Assembly: GCA_035772405.1 (NCBI GenBank)
Contig: JAYKKM010000450.1
Span: forward strand, 841,001 to 905,000
Origin: Chrysogorgia sp. JL179-B06
Taxonomy: Eukaryota; Cnidaria; Anthozoa; Scleralcyonacea; Chrysogorgiidae
Direction: 5' to 3'
DNA length: 64,000 bases
Shown here: in pieces, positions 41,000 through 54,121 of the stretch
Layout of the letters: each line of letters starts with the position of its first letter
Position numbering within the stretch: position 1 is the first letter of the stretch
Made by a program: the position numbers and the translations under genes
The notes under the pieces: generated by a model
Database searches by the model: none
Told to the model about the DNA's origin: nothing
Seen by the model: only the letters and a program-made list of their open reading frames with translations

Positions 41000-41574
41000 A
41001 CCTAACCAGACAGTGTTTACAGATAGTTGTAAGTTTAAAATGAGACTTTATTATGTCACTAGATATGTAATCATGCATGTAATCGCAAATAAGAAAGTAT
41101 GCTGAATAATTTATCGAACGTTCATTTCCTTTGCTGATGTACGTTATCATTAGATTGTTTATTAAGAACAACTTATAGTAGTTTTGAAACTGGATTACAC
41201 ATATGCGTAAGTTAAACGATCCATTCTAAAACACCACACGAGTCAGAACACGAGTCAAAATGGTGAACACGCGAGTGCAAATATGCTCACATCCATTCAC
41301 TCTTTAATTACCATCCGGGCCGACTTATATTTTAGTCTGGTTAACGCCATTTTATTCGGCTTAGCCGGGGACACGTACTTTCGGACTCGTGATAAACAAG
41401 TTATTTAATGCAGCTGGTGCTATTTGCTTACTCAAAAATGGGTTTAATTTCACGAGGCTGATGTTATCATGGTTACTACAATTAATAAAATAGACTCCTC
41501 TTACCCGGATGATCAATTTAAAATGGAAAATTTTAAACTATACTATATAAGGAGGAGGTGGAGTATTAGTATAG
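41000..41574. other. 3' flank of GPCR copy 1, no gene
   Basis: The first about 170 bp are conserved with the 3' flank of GPCR copy 2 (48020-48210), including ATGAGACTTTATTATGTCAC. Nothing else is recognised. Confidence 0.5.
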
Positions 41575-41737
41575 GTAATCGTATGATAGCGAGTGCAATT
41601 AAGGATTTACACCACGAGTGATATTTGAAAATTGTGCCAAAATTGCACGAGCCGTTAGGCGAGTGCAATTTGGCACAATTTTCAAATATCACGAGTAATG
41701 TAAATCCTTAATTGCACAAGCAAAATCATACGATTAC
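41575..41737. mobile_element. Near-perfect palindrome (foldback MITE)
   Basis: It starts GTAATCGTATGAT and ends ATCATACGATTAC. Arms of about 75 bp (including GTGCAATTAAGGATTTACA and ATATTTGAAAATTGTGCC) meet at a short AGCCGTTAGGCG centre. No coding capacity. Confidence 0.75.
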
Positions 41738-42109
41738 TCATTTATTATATGCATGACAAAATTACGACACGTACGCTTCATCTTCTTCCAAGTCTTTAAA
41801 AACGTCTCGTTTCATTAGTTGACAACAAACCTTTTCACTCTTGGTGTTCTTTGTACTCATTTCAAAATATTTACACGGAATTTTTGATTCATAGTGCACT
41901 ACAAGTCGTTGGAAAAGTCAAAACTTTCCATTGCAGAATAGGCCACCATTTTGAATTTTATTTCAAACTTGTTCCCAGTATCATCTCTCTTTTCATTTAT
42001 TGCACTCGAGTGCAATAAATGATTTTATTGCACTCCTCTCAGCCAATCAGAATCCAGTAATTCTGTCATGTATATAATAAGCTTTTATTTAGTCGACCAA
42101 ACTTCTTTC

Positions 42110-42975
42110 TAAGAAACTCAAGTCGCCTAAATCGTACAAAATCATAGATTCATTGGCTATTGAAGTGAAGCTAGATAAGGTCTGCGCTGTTGTTCTTGGA
42201 ATATATAGACCCCCACTATTACAAAACTCTGGAAGATGAATTGAATGAAGTAATATCATGGGCTATGTCTAAATGTCAGACAATTTTTATCATAGGGGAT
42301 TTGAACTTCGACAGACTTAAACCAAATGAGAAAGTAAACTTTTAATAGATATAGAAGAAGTTTTTGCTTTAACATGTTTAATTAATCAAGCCACGATATT
42401 GACCACAACATCGAATACTCTATTAGACATGATACTTATACAAATACACCAGATCTAACTAAGTTAGCCGGGGTCACGGATCTAGGACTTAGCGACCATA
42501 ATCTGGTATACACATTTATCAACAAAGCAGTCAATCAACACGCATCAAGAGTTGCTATATTGTAGGAGTATAAAGTATCTGATCAATATACAAGAATTTA
42601 AGAAAGATCTAAGTGATACTGATTGAAATGAAAATAAATCTGATCGGGTTAATGAGCAGTATATGCAATGGAAGAATAAGTTTAAGAAAATAATGGATAA
42701 ACATATCTCCCTCTGAAGAAGATGAGAGTTAGAAAGAGAGATGTTCCATGCATGAATGCGGAGTGGAAGGAAGCAATACGTAAGAAAAGAAAATATGTAA
42801 AAAACTCAGTAAAGATAGAAGAAGTGAAACATGGGAGCAGATGAAAAAAAATGGCGCAATGAAGCGACGCGTTTAAGAAAGAAGGCAATCAAGAGTTACT
42901 GGAATGGAATATCGCTTGAGTTAACTGATAATCCAAGAAAGTTCTTTGCAACTTTTGCAAGAAAGTTCTTTTGGG
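42110..42975 (+). pseudogene. Degenerate non-LTR retrotransposon fragment (endonuclease region)
   Basis: With several frameshifts and stops, the plus strand encodes an AP-endonuclease-type stretch (VVLGIYRPP about 42190-42215, then FIIGDLNFDRL about 42280-42320). Further on there is the linker upstream of the reverse transcriptase (KKAIKSYWNGIS and NPRKFFATF, about 42880-42960). The pattern is that of the CR1/L2/jockey group. It is clearly dead. Confidence 0.7.
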
Positions 42976-43009
42976 TAACTTGCAGGATCAGTACTGAGAT
43001 TTTCGTCGT

Positions 43010-43140
43010 GTATATATACTACGGTTCAGACTTAATTTTGAGAATTTTTTAAATGATATTAACAAAATCTTCTAGTATCAAACATTTAAAATTTGTTGAA
43101 ACACAGTGCGATTTGTTTATTAATATGTATATTATATAAA
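43010..43140 (+). repeat. Orphan distal part of a GPCR upstream region
   Basis: It is similar to 39635-39780 (TACGGTTCAGA..., AACATTTAAAATTTGTTGAA-type and the TTATTAATAT end) but leads into unrelated sequence and no receptor gene. Confidence 0.65.
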
Positions 43141-44565
43141 ACTAGGAGTTCTTATCAGAAGTGAAATGCTGCCTCTGGACTGACGCAGGGTTGGAGCAGT
43201 GTTCAGGATCACTGATCAGGCCAGCCAGCAGAACGATGCTAGAAATTTCTCTAGCATATAGAGGATAAAATAAATAGACTGTAGAATATATACCATTAAA
43301 ATAACATACGGTAATCATCATATAGCGCGTTTATGTCAAAATTCAATGTTTGAACGCCATACATTTAATTCGAACATTTACTCGAAAAAGCAAGCCTCGC
43401 GAAGTTATATAAATTTTCCACGATCAAGCGACACTTTTGCCAAATCGAACTTCACGTTTGTAATATTTGTTGGCGGTCGTGCGGTCATTATAAATCCAGG
43501 CTATACGAACGGGAATAGGCGTTAACTCGGGCTACAGGCTACTTGGGCTTGTGAGTGTAAACGTACGCAGCACAACGTATGAATATACCGCAATTTGAAA
43601 GGCAACGAATGTAGTTATGTTTATATATTGAAGTCAAAAGCTAATATATTGTAAGCAATGATAGTATTAAAATTGAAAAATTGGATATCTAAATGCAAAC
43701 AATGTCGAACTGCGAACTATGTTGAACCGTTGAGCTTTGTTTTTTTCAATAGAAACTAATGTCACATCTACTTTAACTTGTGCAGCAGCTACAGGCATGT
43801 AAAAGTACTTTTAAAATTTAAATTTCTGATGTATTAAATATTAACGAATGTTTTCGAAGCACTCTGTGGAAACCCCGCGCTTGACGAATATGACATATCA
43901 CGAATATCAAGGCATGTTCGATATTGCTCTTTTTTAAAAACAACTAAGTAAGGTAGCACAATAACGTTTACATATATTGTAGACAGATAAATTATCCTTG
44001 TTTTAAGGTATAAGAGAGCTTGTAAGGTTGATTATTTGTCAAGAAAACGTTCGACGTATTTGGGTAAATTACGATGCTGTTTATTGAAGATGGCGGCCAA
44101 ATTATATTATAAGGCGTTCCTCTTCGAACGTTTTGTTAAGAAAAAGTAAACTTCATAAGGTCTAATGCACGAATTGTTTGACTTGTCTAATCTCTTTAAA
44201 CAACAGTTGTCAGTTGGTAAGTTGCACAGAAATCCCTCACGAGGAACATGTTGGTCGAGTTCCACTCAACAACTGGAATAGTTTGTGCTGTTAACAGCGC
44301 TGATAAACTGATGAAAGTGCACTGCTTTCCTCGAGACTGGCCACTGAAACGTTCATGGCCTTGATGAATACGTCCAGGAGAAACTAAAGACATGATGTAT
44401 TGTTCTTACCGTGAATGCAGCAGCGGAACATGCGCACTTGAGTCACTTTCGAGCTCATATATCGATGACGTATCCGACACGAGTTCTTGTCAGCTATACA
44501 TAGTTCGGAAAAAGGACTGGGCACGAGTTAACACAGAGGAACGTCAAGAATAGGGGAGGCAGCAA
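43141..44565. other. Gene-free stretch
   Basis: No frame, RNA gene or clear repeat is supported here. The 65-aa frame at 44196-44393 (minus) has no recognisable features. Confidence 0.4.
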
Positions 44566-46965
44566 TAATCAGGTTATTTATGCATTTCTTTGATAATTCC
44601 GCGCACACACATTTCAGCTTTCAAATTAGCGTGAGAACACACTATGAACATGCAGGTGAAACTGTAGATAAGTGCAGCACACTTTTTTAGTGGGCAGAAA
44701 GGAAACTCATGCAAGTGTTGAGAAGAATCAGTCTCGGTAAACAATTATTAAATATCTTAAAAGTTTGTTGAGGTGTTAATTATTTTGAGTTAATTTTGAC
44801 AATTTTTTATATGATATTTACAAAAACCTCTTGAATCGAACATGTCAACATTTAAAATTTGTTGAAACACAGTATGAATTGTTTATTAATATATTTATTA
44901 TATAAAATAATTAGGATATTTATGCATTTCTTTAATAATTCCACACATACATTTCAGCTTTCAAATTAGCATGAGAACACTATGAACCAGGTGAAACTGT
45001 AGATAAGTGCAGCACAGTTTTTTATAGTGGGCAGAAAGAGAATTCATGCAAGTGTTGAGAAGAATCAGTCTCGGTTAACACGTATTAAATATCTAAAAGG
45101 TTTGTTGAGTTGTTTATTTACTATGGTTTAGAGTTAATTTTGACAATTTTTTACATGATATTGATACAAACATCTTGAATCGAACATATCAACATTTAAT
45201 ATTTGTTGAAACACGTACGGTATGAATTGTTTATTAAGATATTTATTATATAAAATAATTAGGTTATTTATATGCATTTCGCTGATAATTCCGCGCACAC
45301 ACATTTCGGCTTTCAAATTAGCATGAGAACAAGGGCGGCGGAAGCGTGGGGACAGCCGCCCCCACGAAACCTAAAGTGTGGGGCATCGCCCCCACGATTG
45401 AGCCCAGCCTTATACTCATAATTTATGAGTGTCAATTTATGAGTATAGTATACTCGCGTGTTTTAAGGGGGAGCTACAAGCAGATATTCACTAAACTCAT
45501 GGGCAAATGTAACTGCATATTATGGAAGATATATTGAAAGAAACCCTATAAAACCATATATTTTTAGAAACTACATTCAATAATTCACAATATTTTTCTA
45601 TGTTTGAATGTATATGACATGGTCAAAAGCCGGAATAAATTACATGATGTTGGAGTTCCCTTTATGGGTTCCAACATGCCCCCCAACATTTCTCAATACT
45701 CATTTCAATTCATGTCTTTATATTTTCAGTGCAAGTTAAGGGTTCAAAACCGAATGCTCCTATGATGGGAATTTTCGATTTGGGCACTGGTTGCCATGAT
45801 AACTAACTTAGAATTCCAACAATAAAAAAAACATTGTAGCTCCTAGCTAGGAGCACAGAACATGATTTCCATTTGTTATGTAGAAAATCTCATGAAAATC
45901 CATCATAATATGCCACAAAGTTAAAGTGGGGGGTGCAAAAATACTCGGAAATTACAATATTTCGAGAAAAAGTGTTTAAAGTTCAAGTATTTCGGTTTAC
46001 GTTTTACTTCATCAATTCCTGACTTCTGGTGGGTAGTTCTTTATTTCTTTTATTCTTAGATGAAGTTGAGTGTTCTTAGAAAAAGTTGTAGTGTTCTTAA
46101 AAAAAATCGATCTTGTAAATTTTTTCTCATTTTCTGGCTTGTAGCTCCCCCTTAATGGCATGACTATATAGAATGGGAAATTAGGCCCAAAAACTAATGT
46201 TCAGGACTTCATGCAGGATGTATTAAGAATACATTGATATACATAAAAGGAAGATTTTATTAAAAAGGATTAAAACATCCGCAATAATCAATAAGAAAAG
46301 CTGTGCACATATGAAACCTTGTGTAATCTACGTAGATTGTAAAATGTTGTGATTTTTCCCTGAAAACTAACCCCCAAACGCAGGAAATCCTGTTTCCGAG
46401 ACTTTCTAATACAAAATTTTTCTGGGGCTCCGGATCCCCTTCTGCCCTCGCCCCCTCTATATTTAAACTGTTAACTCCGCCGCCCTTGCATGAGAACACA
46501 CTATGAACCAGGTGAAACTCTATATAAGTGCATCACACTTTTTAGTGGTCAGAAAGGGAATTGAAAGTAGTTGCAGACGAATCAGTCCATGTTAACAAGT
46601 ATTAATTATCTTAAAGGTTTGTTGAGTTGTTTATTTACTACGGTTCAGAGTTAATTTTGACAATTTTTTACATGATTTTTACAATTTTTACAAATGAATC
46701 AAACATATCAACATTTAAAATTTGTTGAAACACAGTGTGAATTGTTTATTAATATATATATTATATAAAATAATTAGGTTATTTATGCATTTCTTTGGTA
46801 ATTCCGCACATACACATTTCAGCTTTCAAATTAGCATGAGAACACACTATGAACCAGGTGAAAATGTATATAAGAGCAACACACTTGTTTAGTGGGCAGA
46901 AAGGGAATGGCATTAAGTTCTGAGAAGAATTAGGCTAGTTTTCTTTCAAGTCTATTTTTGAAATC
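44566..46965 (+). repeat. Tandem array of 342-bp GPCR promoter/5'-leader units
   Basis: Four units begin near 44570 (partial), 44775, 45115 and 46625, with a spacing of 342-343 bp once the hAT insertion in the third is subtracted. Each holds the ATTTATGCATTTCTTTGATAATTCC block, the TATA region, the GTGGGCAGAAAGG leader and the AGAATCAGTC end. Only the last unit continues into a receptor ORF. The TATA box is changed to TAGATAAG in units 1 (44665) and 2 (45000) but intact in unit 3 (46521) and unit 4 (46867). Confidence 0.85.
45330..46488. mobile_element. Non-autonomous hAT-like element (1159 bp) in the promoter array
   Basis: Ends CAAGGGCGGCGGA / TCCGCCGCCCTTG are 13-bp perfect inverted repeats, flanked by CATGAGAA at 45322-45329 and 46489-46496 (8-bp duplication). 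The insert splits the third promoter unit. The interior has no transposase. A hAT transposase remnant is at 63235-63604, but no link is shown. Confidence 0.9.
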
Positions 46966-48016
46966 ATGAACGTAAGTAATTTTACAAATCTAACCCTGCT
47001 TAGTAACCTAAGCGCTATCAAGCCTGGAGTTCATTATGCTTCAACGTTATTTTCGATGGGAGAGATTTTAACCTGGACGATTCTCACATCAGTCATCACA
47101 GTGATCAGTGTCATTGCAAATGGTCTCGTCATTTTCGCTGTTCTCAGTGGACAAAACAGTTTTGAAAATCCAACCAATCTACTTCTTTTAAACCAAGCTG
47201 TTGCTGATCTGAGTTTAAATTTGGTGGTTGGTTCTATGTACGTCTACAACTTCTATGACTGGATTTTTGAATACTTATTGACGGTCGCAAAATTATTTGT
47301 TTTTTCTTCGTTAACATGCATTGTTTCATTAACTGTCAACCGAATCATCTCCATCTTCTGGTCGTTGAAGTATCACCGTATAATTACAACTAAACGAGTA
47401 AAGATGTTGATCGTGGTGCTGTGGAGTCTTAGCGGTGTTCTTCTCATCCTAAATGTCGTGGGAAGCGAAACAGATACTCCAGAACTCCAAAGAAACACTC
47501 GGTTTTTCATTATCCTGTTTTTTATAATTGTTGTGGTCTGCTATATTTTAATTTCCAAACAAGCTTTAAAACATCGAAAGGCGATAAAAAATCAAATACA
47601 TGGCATAACTGGAAAACAGGCGGGACTGCGAGATGATTTAAAATCTTTATGTTCTCTTTTCATTCTTACAATCAATTTTCTTATTGGTTGGATTCCCATA
47701 ACAACAGTAGCTTTTTATGTGGACAGGGACGAAAATCCAGACGATTTTTACCGCTATGTTATACGATGCACGATTTTTGTTTTTCTTACCTCCATGTTCG
47801 ATCCGTTTCTCTACTACTTATTGAGTGAACAATTTCGTTTATTCTTAGCCCGCTTCCACAGAATATACATTGCCCCACGATTATTTTTTTAGCAACAGGA
47901 AAACTTACTTTGGCTTTCTTCTGACAAACCGACGGTACCGCGTAGCCGTAGGAGTGGCCGATGGAACAAATCAGCCTGAACCTCAAGCCTTTGTTCTTGA
48001 TAACAGCAATCTATGA
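46966..48016 (+). pseudogene. GPCR copy 2, C-tail lost by a one-base homopolymer insertion
   Basis: An open frame of 308 codons (46966-47892) covers the N-terminal sequons, all seven membrane segments and helix 8. It is close to copy 1, with VNR in place of DRY and DPFLYYLL in TM7. One extra T in the run at about 47880-47890 creates a stop just after helix 8. The remaining tail codons, still recognisable, run on to about 48016 in another frame. The membrane domain is complete, so a tail-less receptor could still be made. Promoter and leader are intact (TATATAAG at 46867). Confidence 0.8.
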
Positions 48017-48215
48017 TAAACAGAACCAGAGAACCAACACGATAGTGTTTGCAGATAGTTGTAAGTTTAAAATGAGACTTTATTATGTCACTAGATACGT
48101 ATAGTCATGTAAATACTATACGAGTTCGCAAATAGGAAAGAATGCTGAATAATTTATTGAACGTTCATTTCGTTTGCTGATGTACGTTATCATTAGATTG
48201 TTTATTAAGTGCAAC

Positions 48216-48560
48216 ATCATCATCATCTATGTCGACCTCTCGGACGAACTCCAGCAATAATTTTTTTCCAGGTGTCCCGATCTTTCATATCCCTTTCAAA
48301 ACAACCAACATGTTCGCGACAAGTGTCGTCCAGAAGGGTGTCGACGAAGATTGTCTTTCTCCTGCCTCTGTTTGCAGTCCAGAACTTTGGCTGCCACAGA
48401 ACCAGCCTTGAAGCTATCTACTTGGGGTGTCTAACGCAGTGACCTGCGAGACGAAGTCGACAGTGCCCGACGATCGTTGAAACTTGAGGAAAGTCGCCAT
48501 AGAGCTGCTCGTTTGTCCAATATTGTTTCCATGAGATGTTGAGCACCGTCCTTAGCGTAT
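48216..48560 (-). pseudogene. Non-LTR reverse transcriptase C-terminal remnant
   Basis: On the minus strand the translation shows NISWKQYWTNEQLYGDFP, RRAGHCVRHPK and VLWQPKFWTANRGRRK-type segments, then an MKDRDTWKKI end. This is the C-terminal region common in RT-derived ORFs of invertebrate genomes. At least one stop interrupts it. Confidence 0.6.
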
Positions 48561-50815
48561 ATGGATTACACATAAGTTAAACGGAAGATATAGTTATCGA
48601 AATAAGATACCATCAATATAATAATATGAAAATGCGATTAAAATCTTCAAATTAAAATAAAGATAGAATAAAAATATAGCTGAATGTGCATGGATTAATT
48701 TATTAATATATTTTCCTGCAATAGATAGCCATGACAAATGAGTTCTTACATATAGTTCTTACATATCAAGGGATTGGGTAGAAATTGGGACGGTAGTCCT
48801 GTTCCCAACCCCTGCCATGCTATTTGTGTTTGTTGTATTGTATATTGTACTTTGTGGCAAATCTATTAAACTAAACTAAACTAAACTATATAGACATTTT
48901 TCCCGACTCAAAAATTCTTGTTTTTCTAATCTGAGAGTGTAAGGGGTGCTCGGTAATCGGATCATACTGGCATAATTATTTTCCTCGTAAGGTGGAAAAT
49001 TATGTACTTAGATTTTGTATATTTAAGCATCATTCGGCAAACACTTGGTTGTATGGGTGGCTGAATATTTCTACTTTTGAATTCCGTTAATTGCAGTAAC
49101 ATTCTGGCGTTGCTATGGCGACACACACGTAGCAAACTCTGGCATAAAAGGTTTTTTCAACGTAACTTTAAAAGTTACTGTCGATGACACAACATTTCAA
49201 CACTCCAATCTAGTGTCTTTATCGCTCAGGGGTTTAGCATCAGTATAGTCACAAATATGTCACATTTAAAAAGGTTTACTACAACTTTTAATAGTCGCAA
49301 AGGTACGTGCTCATTTAGGAAAAATATATTTCTTTTAGCAATTTTCTGCACACTACAAGGTCACGTGACTCTCAGGCGCCCATATTCGATGGACAAATAA
49401 AAGCTTTTTGAAGCACTCGAATACATATGATGTAAACAAATAAACAGCCTAATTTGATGGAAATAGTTATCTATTTTATCATGCTAAGCTGCCAGGTTGT
49501 ATAACTTTACTGTAAATGCAAAATTTTAGCGATTGAGTTTTCATCAAATTACAATAACTCTCATATTTTTGTTTATGCAAATTGCTACCAATCAGCTTAG
49601 GATAATAAACGCAATTGTGTTTGAATCAAATTATGGTGTTTGTTTGGTAAATTTTGATATTTATCCATGTACTCAATAAGGTTTTAGGTTTTCATCCAAT
49701 ATGGCCCGCCAATGAGTCTCGTGACCTTGTTGTCATAATGTTAAATCGTGTAATGCTAAAAATGCTAAAGTTTTAAACATAAACATGATATTTCTGTACA
49801 TGCAGAAATAGTGTCCAAGAGTGTCCAAGAGACCGCTATATAAGGACGATTCTGCGGTTGTTGTCTTCTCCCGCATATCGATCTACGACCTCGTCCAGAG
49901 AAAGTTCTTGTGACAGCTCTCTTTCAATCGAAATCAACTGTTGTTAACCCAATTTGCAACAGTCGAACCAAGGTGGGGAATGCAGCCTTCGAAGGGTACA
50001 TCTCTGACAAAACTCCAGCGATATTTTCAATTTCTTTGCCAAGCTAAGGTGCGCTTGACTAATTTGCATTCCATGGCCAGAGAACTGTGATCTAAAGCAT
50101 AGGAGTTAGCAAGAGCATAGTTAATATAGAAGAGATGGTTTGGAAACTCGGTCTAAGTCTTTGTTCTAGGTTATTGTTCACGTTTATGCAAATGTAGCAC
50201 TTTCACACTTGCTGAACACATTGTATTTTCTGTATAATGAAGCAATCATCCAATAGCAGCATTTGGGTTGAATCGCTCAACCATGTTATTTAAATATTAA
50301 TAAGCAAAAAAACAAAAGGTTTGTGCACGGTCAGGACCATTTCAACCTAAAATCACAGCTCATTATAGACGCTTTGAAGTTCGCCGGCTTTCCTAACCAT
50401 TCCCCTATATTAACTATGGCAAGAGGAATCAACTTGTCAGGTTGAAGAAAGTGATTGGATTGTGGGTTACATTTGCTTCAACGAGGGACGATGAGGGAAA
50501 ATGAAAAGCAGCTAGGCTGGATAAGTTCTTATTTTTGTCTCGAATTATTTAAAATTTGTAATAATTATATGATTGATGTCTCAGCTGAATATGCCAGAAT
50601 CAGCCAGACACAATTTGGCAGCGGACAGTCGGATTTCATTGTGAAATAAAGACTATTGTGTTCATGCTTATCAAGTTACGGACTCACAATGCGTCGTTTG
50701 CGAAAAGTTAATGCACCGATTATTTTGCCGATTACCGATTATTTTAAATTGGCCGATTAATCGACTTTGCCGATTAGTTTCCGATTAATCGGCTCATCTC
50801 TACTAAATTCAGTAA
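48561..50815. other. Gene-free stretch
   Basis: About 48840-48895 ends in (TAAAC)n and may be a retroposon tail. About 49080-49220 resembles the end of the tandem units (16720-16790). A TATA-like CTATATAAGG at 49836 has no ORF behind it. Nothing more is supported. Confidence 0.4.
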
Positions 50816-51250
50816 ATTGCATCTGAGATCACTATTATTTAGGCCACCATTACTAAGAACATGTTCCAAATGAGCCCGCAATTTCAATATCGTTTGTGAC
50901 GTCAGATTCTCAATGCTGCGCCTGAATTTCAGTCGAGGTTACTTGTTTTCTTGGAGAATAGATGAAATGTCCAGCCTTTCAGACAAAGAATTTGAAAAAA
51001 CCGACCTTGATCACTATGGGTTTACTTCAAGAATTAGCCATGTGGAGTCTTCGAGTCGTTCGTTACGCTGATCAGAAACATTATCGATTAATGGCGGACG
51101 TAACAACTCCAGATTCGGAGTCAGAAAGATAATATACTTGCAATCGTCGAATCGCAAAACGGTTTCGACCGAGTAATATTTAGCAGCTCTGCTTTATAAA
51201 TACGTAAAAATATCGATAGGTAAAAATTTGATCGTAGTACCACTTTAACG
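50816..51250 (+). repeat. Diverged third copy of the 9645-11140 repeat family
   Basis: It matches 15166-15606 (for example ATCACTATTATTTAGGCCAC, AGATGAAATGTCCAGCCTTTC and CGAATCGCAAAACGGTTTCG). The ATCTGACG site that received a hAT element in tandem unit 1 is deleted here. Confidence 0.75.
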
Positions 51251-52029
51251 GTTTGTTATTTCGAAATGCATTAGCTAATCAATGATTAGAGTGAGTGTCA
51301 GGGTAGTGCTTTGCGCGCTTGTGTTTTTGTTTTCATACGAATTGATTGCAGTGCATCGCATTGTTAGAACTATAATTTGCATGTGAACTCTATATTTATT
51401 TGGAAATGTTGAAATTGGAGTCCGATCCTGACTTCGGGGCGTTATGAAGTTAATGTTCAAGACGATTTGAATTAGTTGCGGTTCGCTTGTTTGTGAACCA
51501 CTACGGGGCGCGCGCAACGCCGTTTCTGACGAACAAGCTGGCCCGGATGGCTTTAGTTACTTGAACAAAACATCAGAAGAAACAAAATATATTTATTTAC
51601 TAGTCACTCATCAAACACTTCCATTCGCAAACTTATTCGCACTGTTTCAGCAGCATAACCCAGCAGCTTCTACTGTATGTATACCGAAAAGATTACTATA
51701 GTAAATGATCAATTTTACGAAAAATATCACAATAATTGATCACTCAGGTATATTTGCTTCTTAGAAAACTTGAAAATGGATAATTTATAAGAAGGATTGA
51801 TCAAATATCGACGGATTCGTTTGTGAACTGAAATAGGCGTCCGCCAAGAAGAAAACAAGCGCGCAAAGCAAGTAATCTCCATATGCGCGACTGTCCCCCT
51901 CAGGGGTATTGATTTTAATGCCTGCGGCACATGAAAGCATTTAACTGACCTGATCATGATCTAATTAACCTCAGGCAAATATTTCCCAAACATACATACA
52001 TCGCTCGCTGTTAATAACTCTCTAACATC
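51251..52029. other. Gene-free stretch
   Basis: No supported gene or repeat. The frames at 51275-51517 and 51727-51957 (minus) show no family features. Confidence 0.35.
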
Positions 52030-52392
52030 TTGAGTGCAAAAGTTTGTTGAGATTTATTTAACACGGTCCAGAGATAAATTTTCACAATTTTTATATGATA
52101 TTAACAAACATTTCTTGAATCAAACATATAATCAACTTATAAAACTTGTTGAAACACCGTGTGAATTATTTATTAATATATTTATTATTTAAAATAGTTA
52201 GGTTTTTACGCATTTCTTTGATAATTCAGCACACACCGCATTTCAGCTTTCAAATTGACATGAGGTGACACGATGAAACAAGTGAAACTGTATATAAGAA
52301 GGAGCAGCACACTCTTTTAGTGGTCAGAAAGGGAATGATATTAAGTTCTGAGAAGAATCAGTCTAGTTTTTCTCAAGTATATTTTTGAAATC

Positions 52393-54121
52393 ATGAACGT
52401 AAGTAATTTTACAAATCTCACCCTGCTTAGTAACCTAAGCTCAATCAAGCCTGGGGATCATTATGCTTCAACGATAGTATCCAAGGGAGAGATTTTGACC
52501 TGGACGATTCTCACATCAGTCATCACACTACTCAGTGTCATTGCAAATGGTCTCGTCATTTTTGCTGTTCTTGAACAAAACAGTTTTGAAAATCCAACCA
52601 ATCTACTTCTTTTAAACTGAGCGTAAATTTGGTGATTGGTCCCATGTACATCTACAACTTCTATAACTGGATTTTTGAATGCTTATTTATAGTCTCAAAA
52701 TTTTTGTGTTTTTCTTCGTTAACATGTGTGGTTTCATTAACTGTCAACCGAATCATCTCCATCTTCTGGTCGTTGAAGTATAATAATAATAATAATAAAG
52801 ACGTATTAGGAGCATTATACAATAGTCTCAATGCTCTTACAACAATATATATATTCTTAAAGTTACTTTTAAAACTAATTACAGTTTCATTATAAGATAA
52901 AGCCTACTACATATATTAACACTATGAACAATAACTATTAATTTTAAAAAAGAAAAGTCTTAACTGCAGACTTAAAATTACTTAACATTTCAAAGCTTCT
53001 AATTTCCTGTGGTAATGAATTCCACAGTTTTGGCGCTGCAACCGAGAATGCTCTGTCTCCATGAGTCACCGTTTTGGATTTTGGCTCGAGTAGCAGATTT
53101 TGGTCAGATGATCTCAAAGTACGAGTAGGTTTATATTTAGTTAGCAAATCAGTAATATAAACAGGCGCCTGGCCATGCAAAGCCTTGAAAGTAATTATTA
53201 GTATCTTAAAAACAATCCGTGATCTCACCGGCAACCAGTGAAGATTACGTAGCGCAGGGGAGATATGCTCCGATTTTTTAACCCCTGCAACAAGTCTAGC
53301 AGCTGTATTTTGAATTCGCTGTAACTTGCTCAATTCAGTATCTGGTAAGCCATATAGGATGCTATTACAGCTGTCAAGTTTTGATGTTATGAATGCATGC
53401 ACCAACTTCTCACAGTCCTTTTTACTCAAATATTTCCTGATCTTGCCAATATTTCTGATAGCCAAAGTGGCCGATTTATCACCGTATAGTTACAACCAAA
53501 AGAGTAAAGATGTTGATCGTGGCGCTGTGGAGTCTCAGTGTTGTTATTCTCATCCTAAATATCTTGGGAAGCAAAACAGATACTCCAGAACTCCAAAGAA
53601 ACTCTCGGTTTTTGTTTACACTGCTTCTTATTGTTGTCGTGGTCTGCTATATTTTAATTTCCAAACAAGCTTTAAAACATCGAAAGGCGATAAAAAATCA
53701 AATACATGGAATAACTGGAAAACAGGCGGGACAGCAAGATGATTTAAAATCTTTATGTTCTCTTTTCATTCTTACAATCAATTTTCTCATTGGTTGGATG
53801 CCCATAACAGCAGTAGCTTTTTATGTGGACCCGGACGAAAATCCAGACAAGTTTTACCGCTATGGGATACGATGCATGATTTTTATTTTTCTTACCTCCA
53901 TGTTCGATCCTTTCCTTTACTACATATTGAGTGAACAATTTCGTTTATTCTTAAGCCGCTTCCACAGAATATACATTGCCCCACGATTAGTTTTTAGCAA
54001 CACGAAAACTGACCTTGGCTATCTTCTAACAAACAGGAGGAACCGTGTTGGAATAGGTGCTGCCGATGGAACAAATCAGTCCGAACCTCAAGCGTTTGTC
54101 GTTGATAACATCAATCTATGA
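52393..54121 (+). pseudogene. GPCR copy 3, broken by a deletion and a retroposon insertion
   Basis: The N-terminal part (52393-52781) and C-terminal part (53477-54121) are close to the intact minus-strand copy at 57899-58951. Damage seen: a 16-bp deletion at about 52616 in the TM2 region (frameshift and stop), a 3-bp loss after TM1, and a 695-bp CR1/L2-like insertion between codons of the second intracellular loop. It has a promoter with TATATAAG at 52291. It cannot make a full receptor. Confidence 0.92.
52782..53476 (-). mobile_element. 5'-truncated CR1/L2-like retroposon inside GPCR copy 3
   Basis: On the minus strand it encodes 173 residues of the reverse transcriptase C-terminal region (LHWLPVRSRIVFKILIITFK, HGQAPVYI, GDRAFSVAAPKLWNSLP), ending FLF. 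A 3' UTR and a (TTA)n tail at 52782-52799 follow. The receptor sequence resumes exactly on the other side; only a TAT/GTAT-size target duplication can be seen. Confidence 0.9.

Noticed and set aside
49836..49990. TATA box and possible first exon with a splice donor
   Set aside because: No open frame or recognisable protein follows. The TATA-like string is expected by chance in AT-rich DNA.
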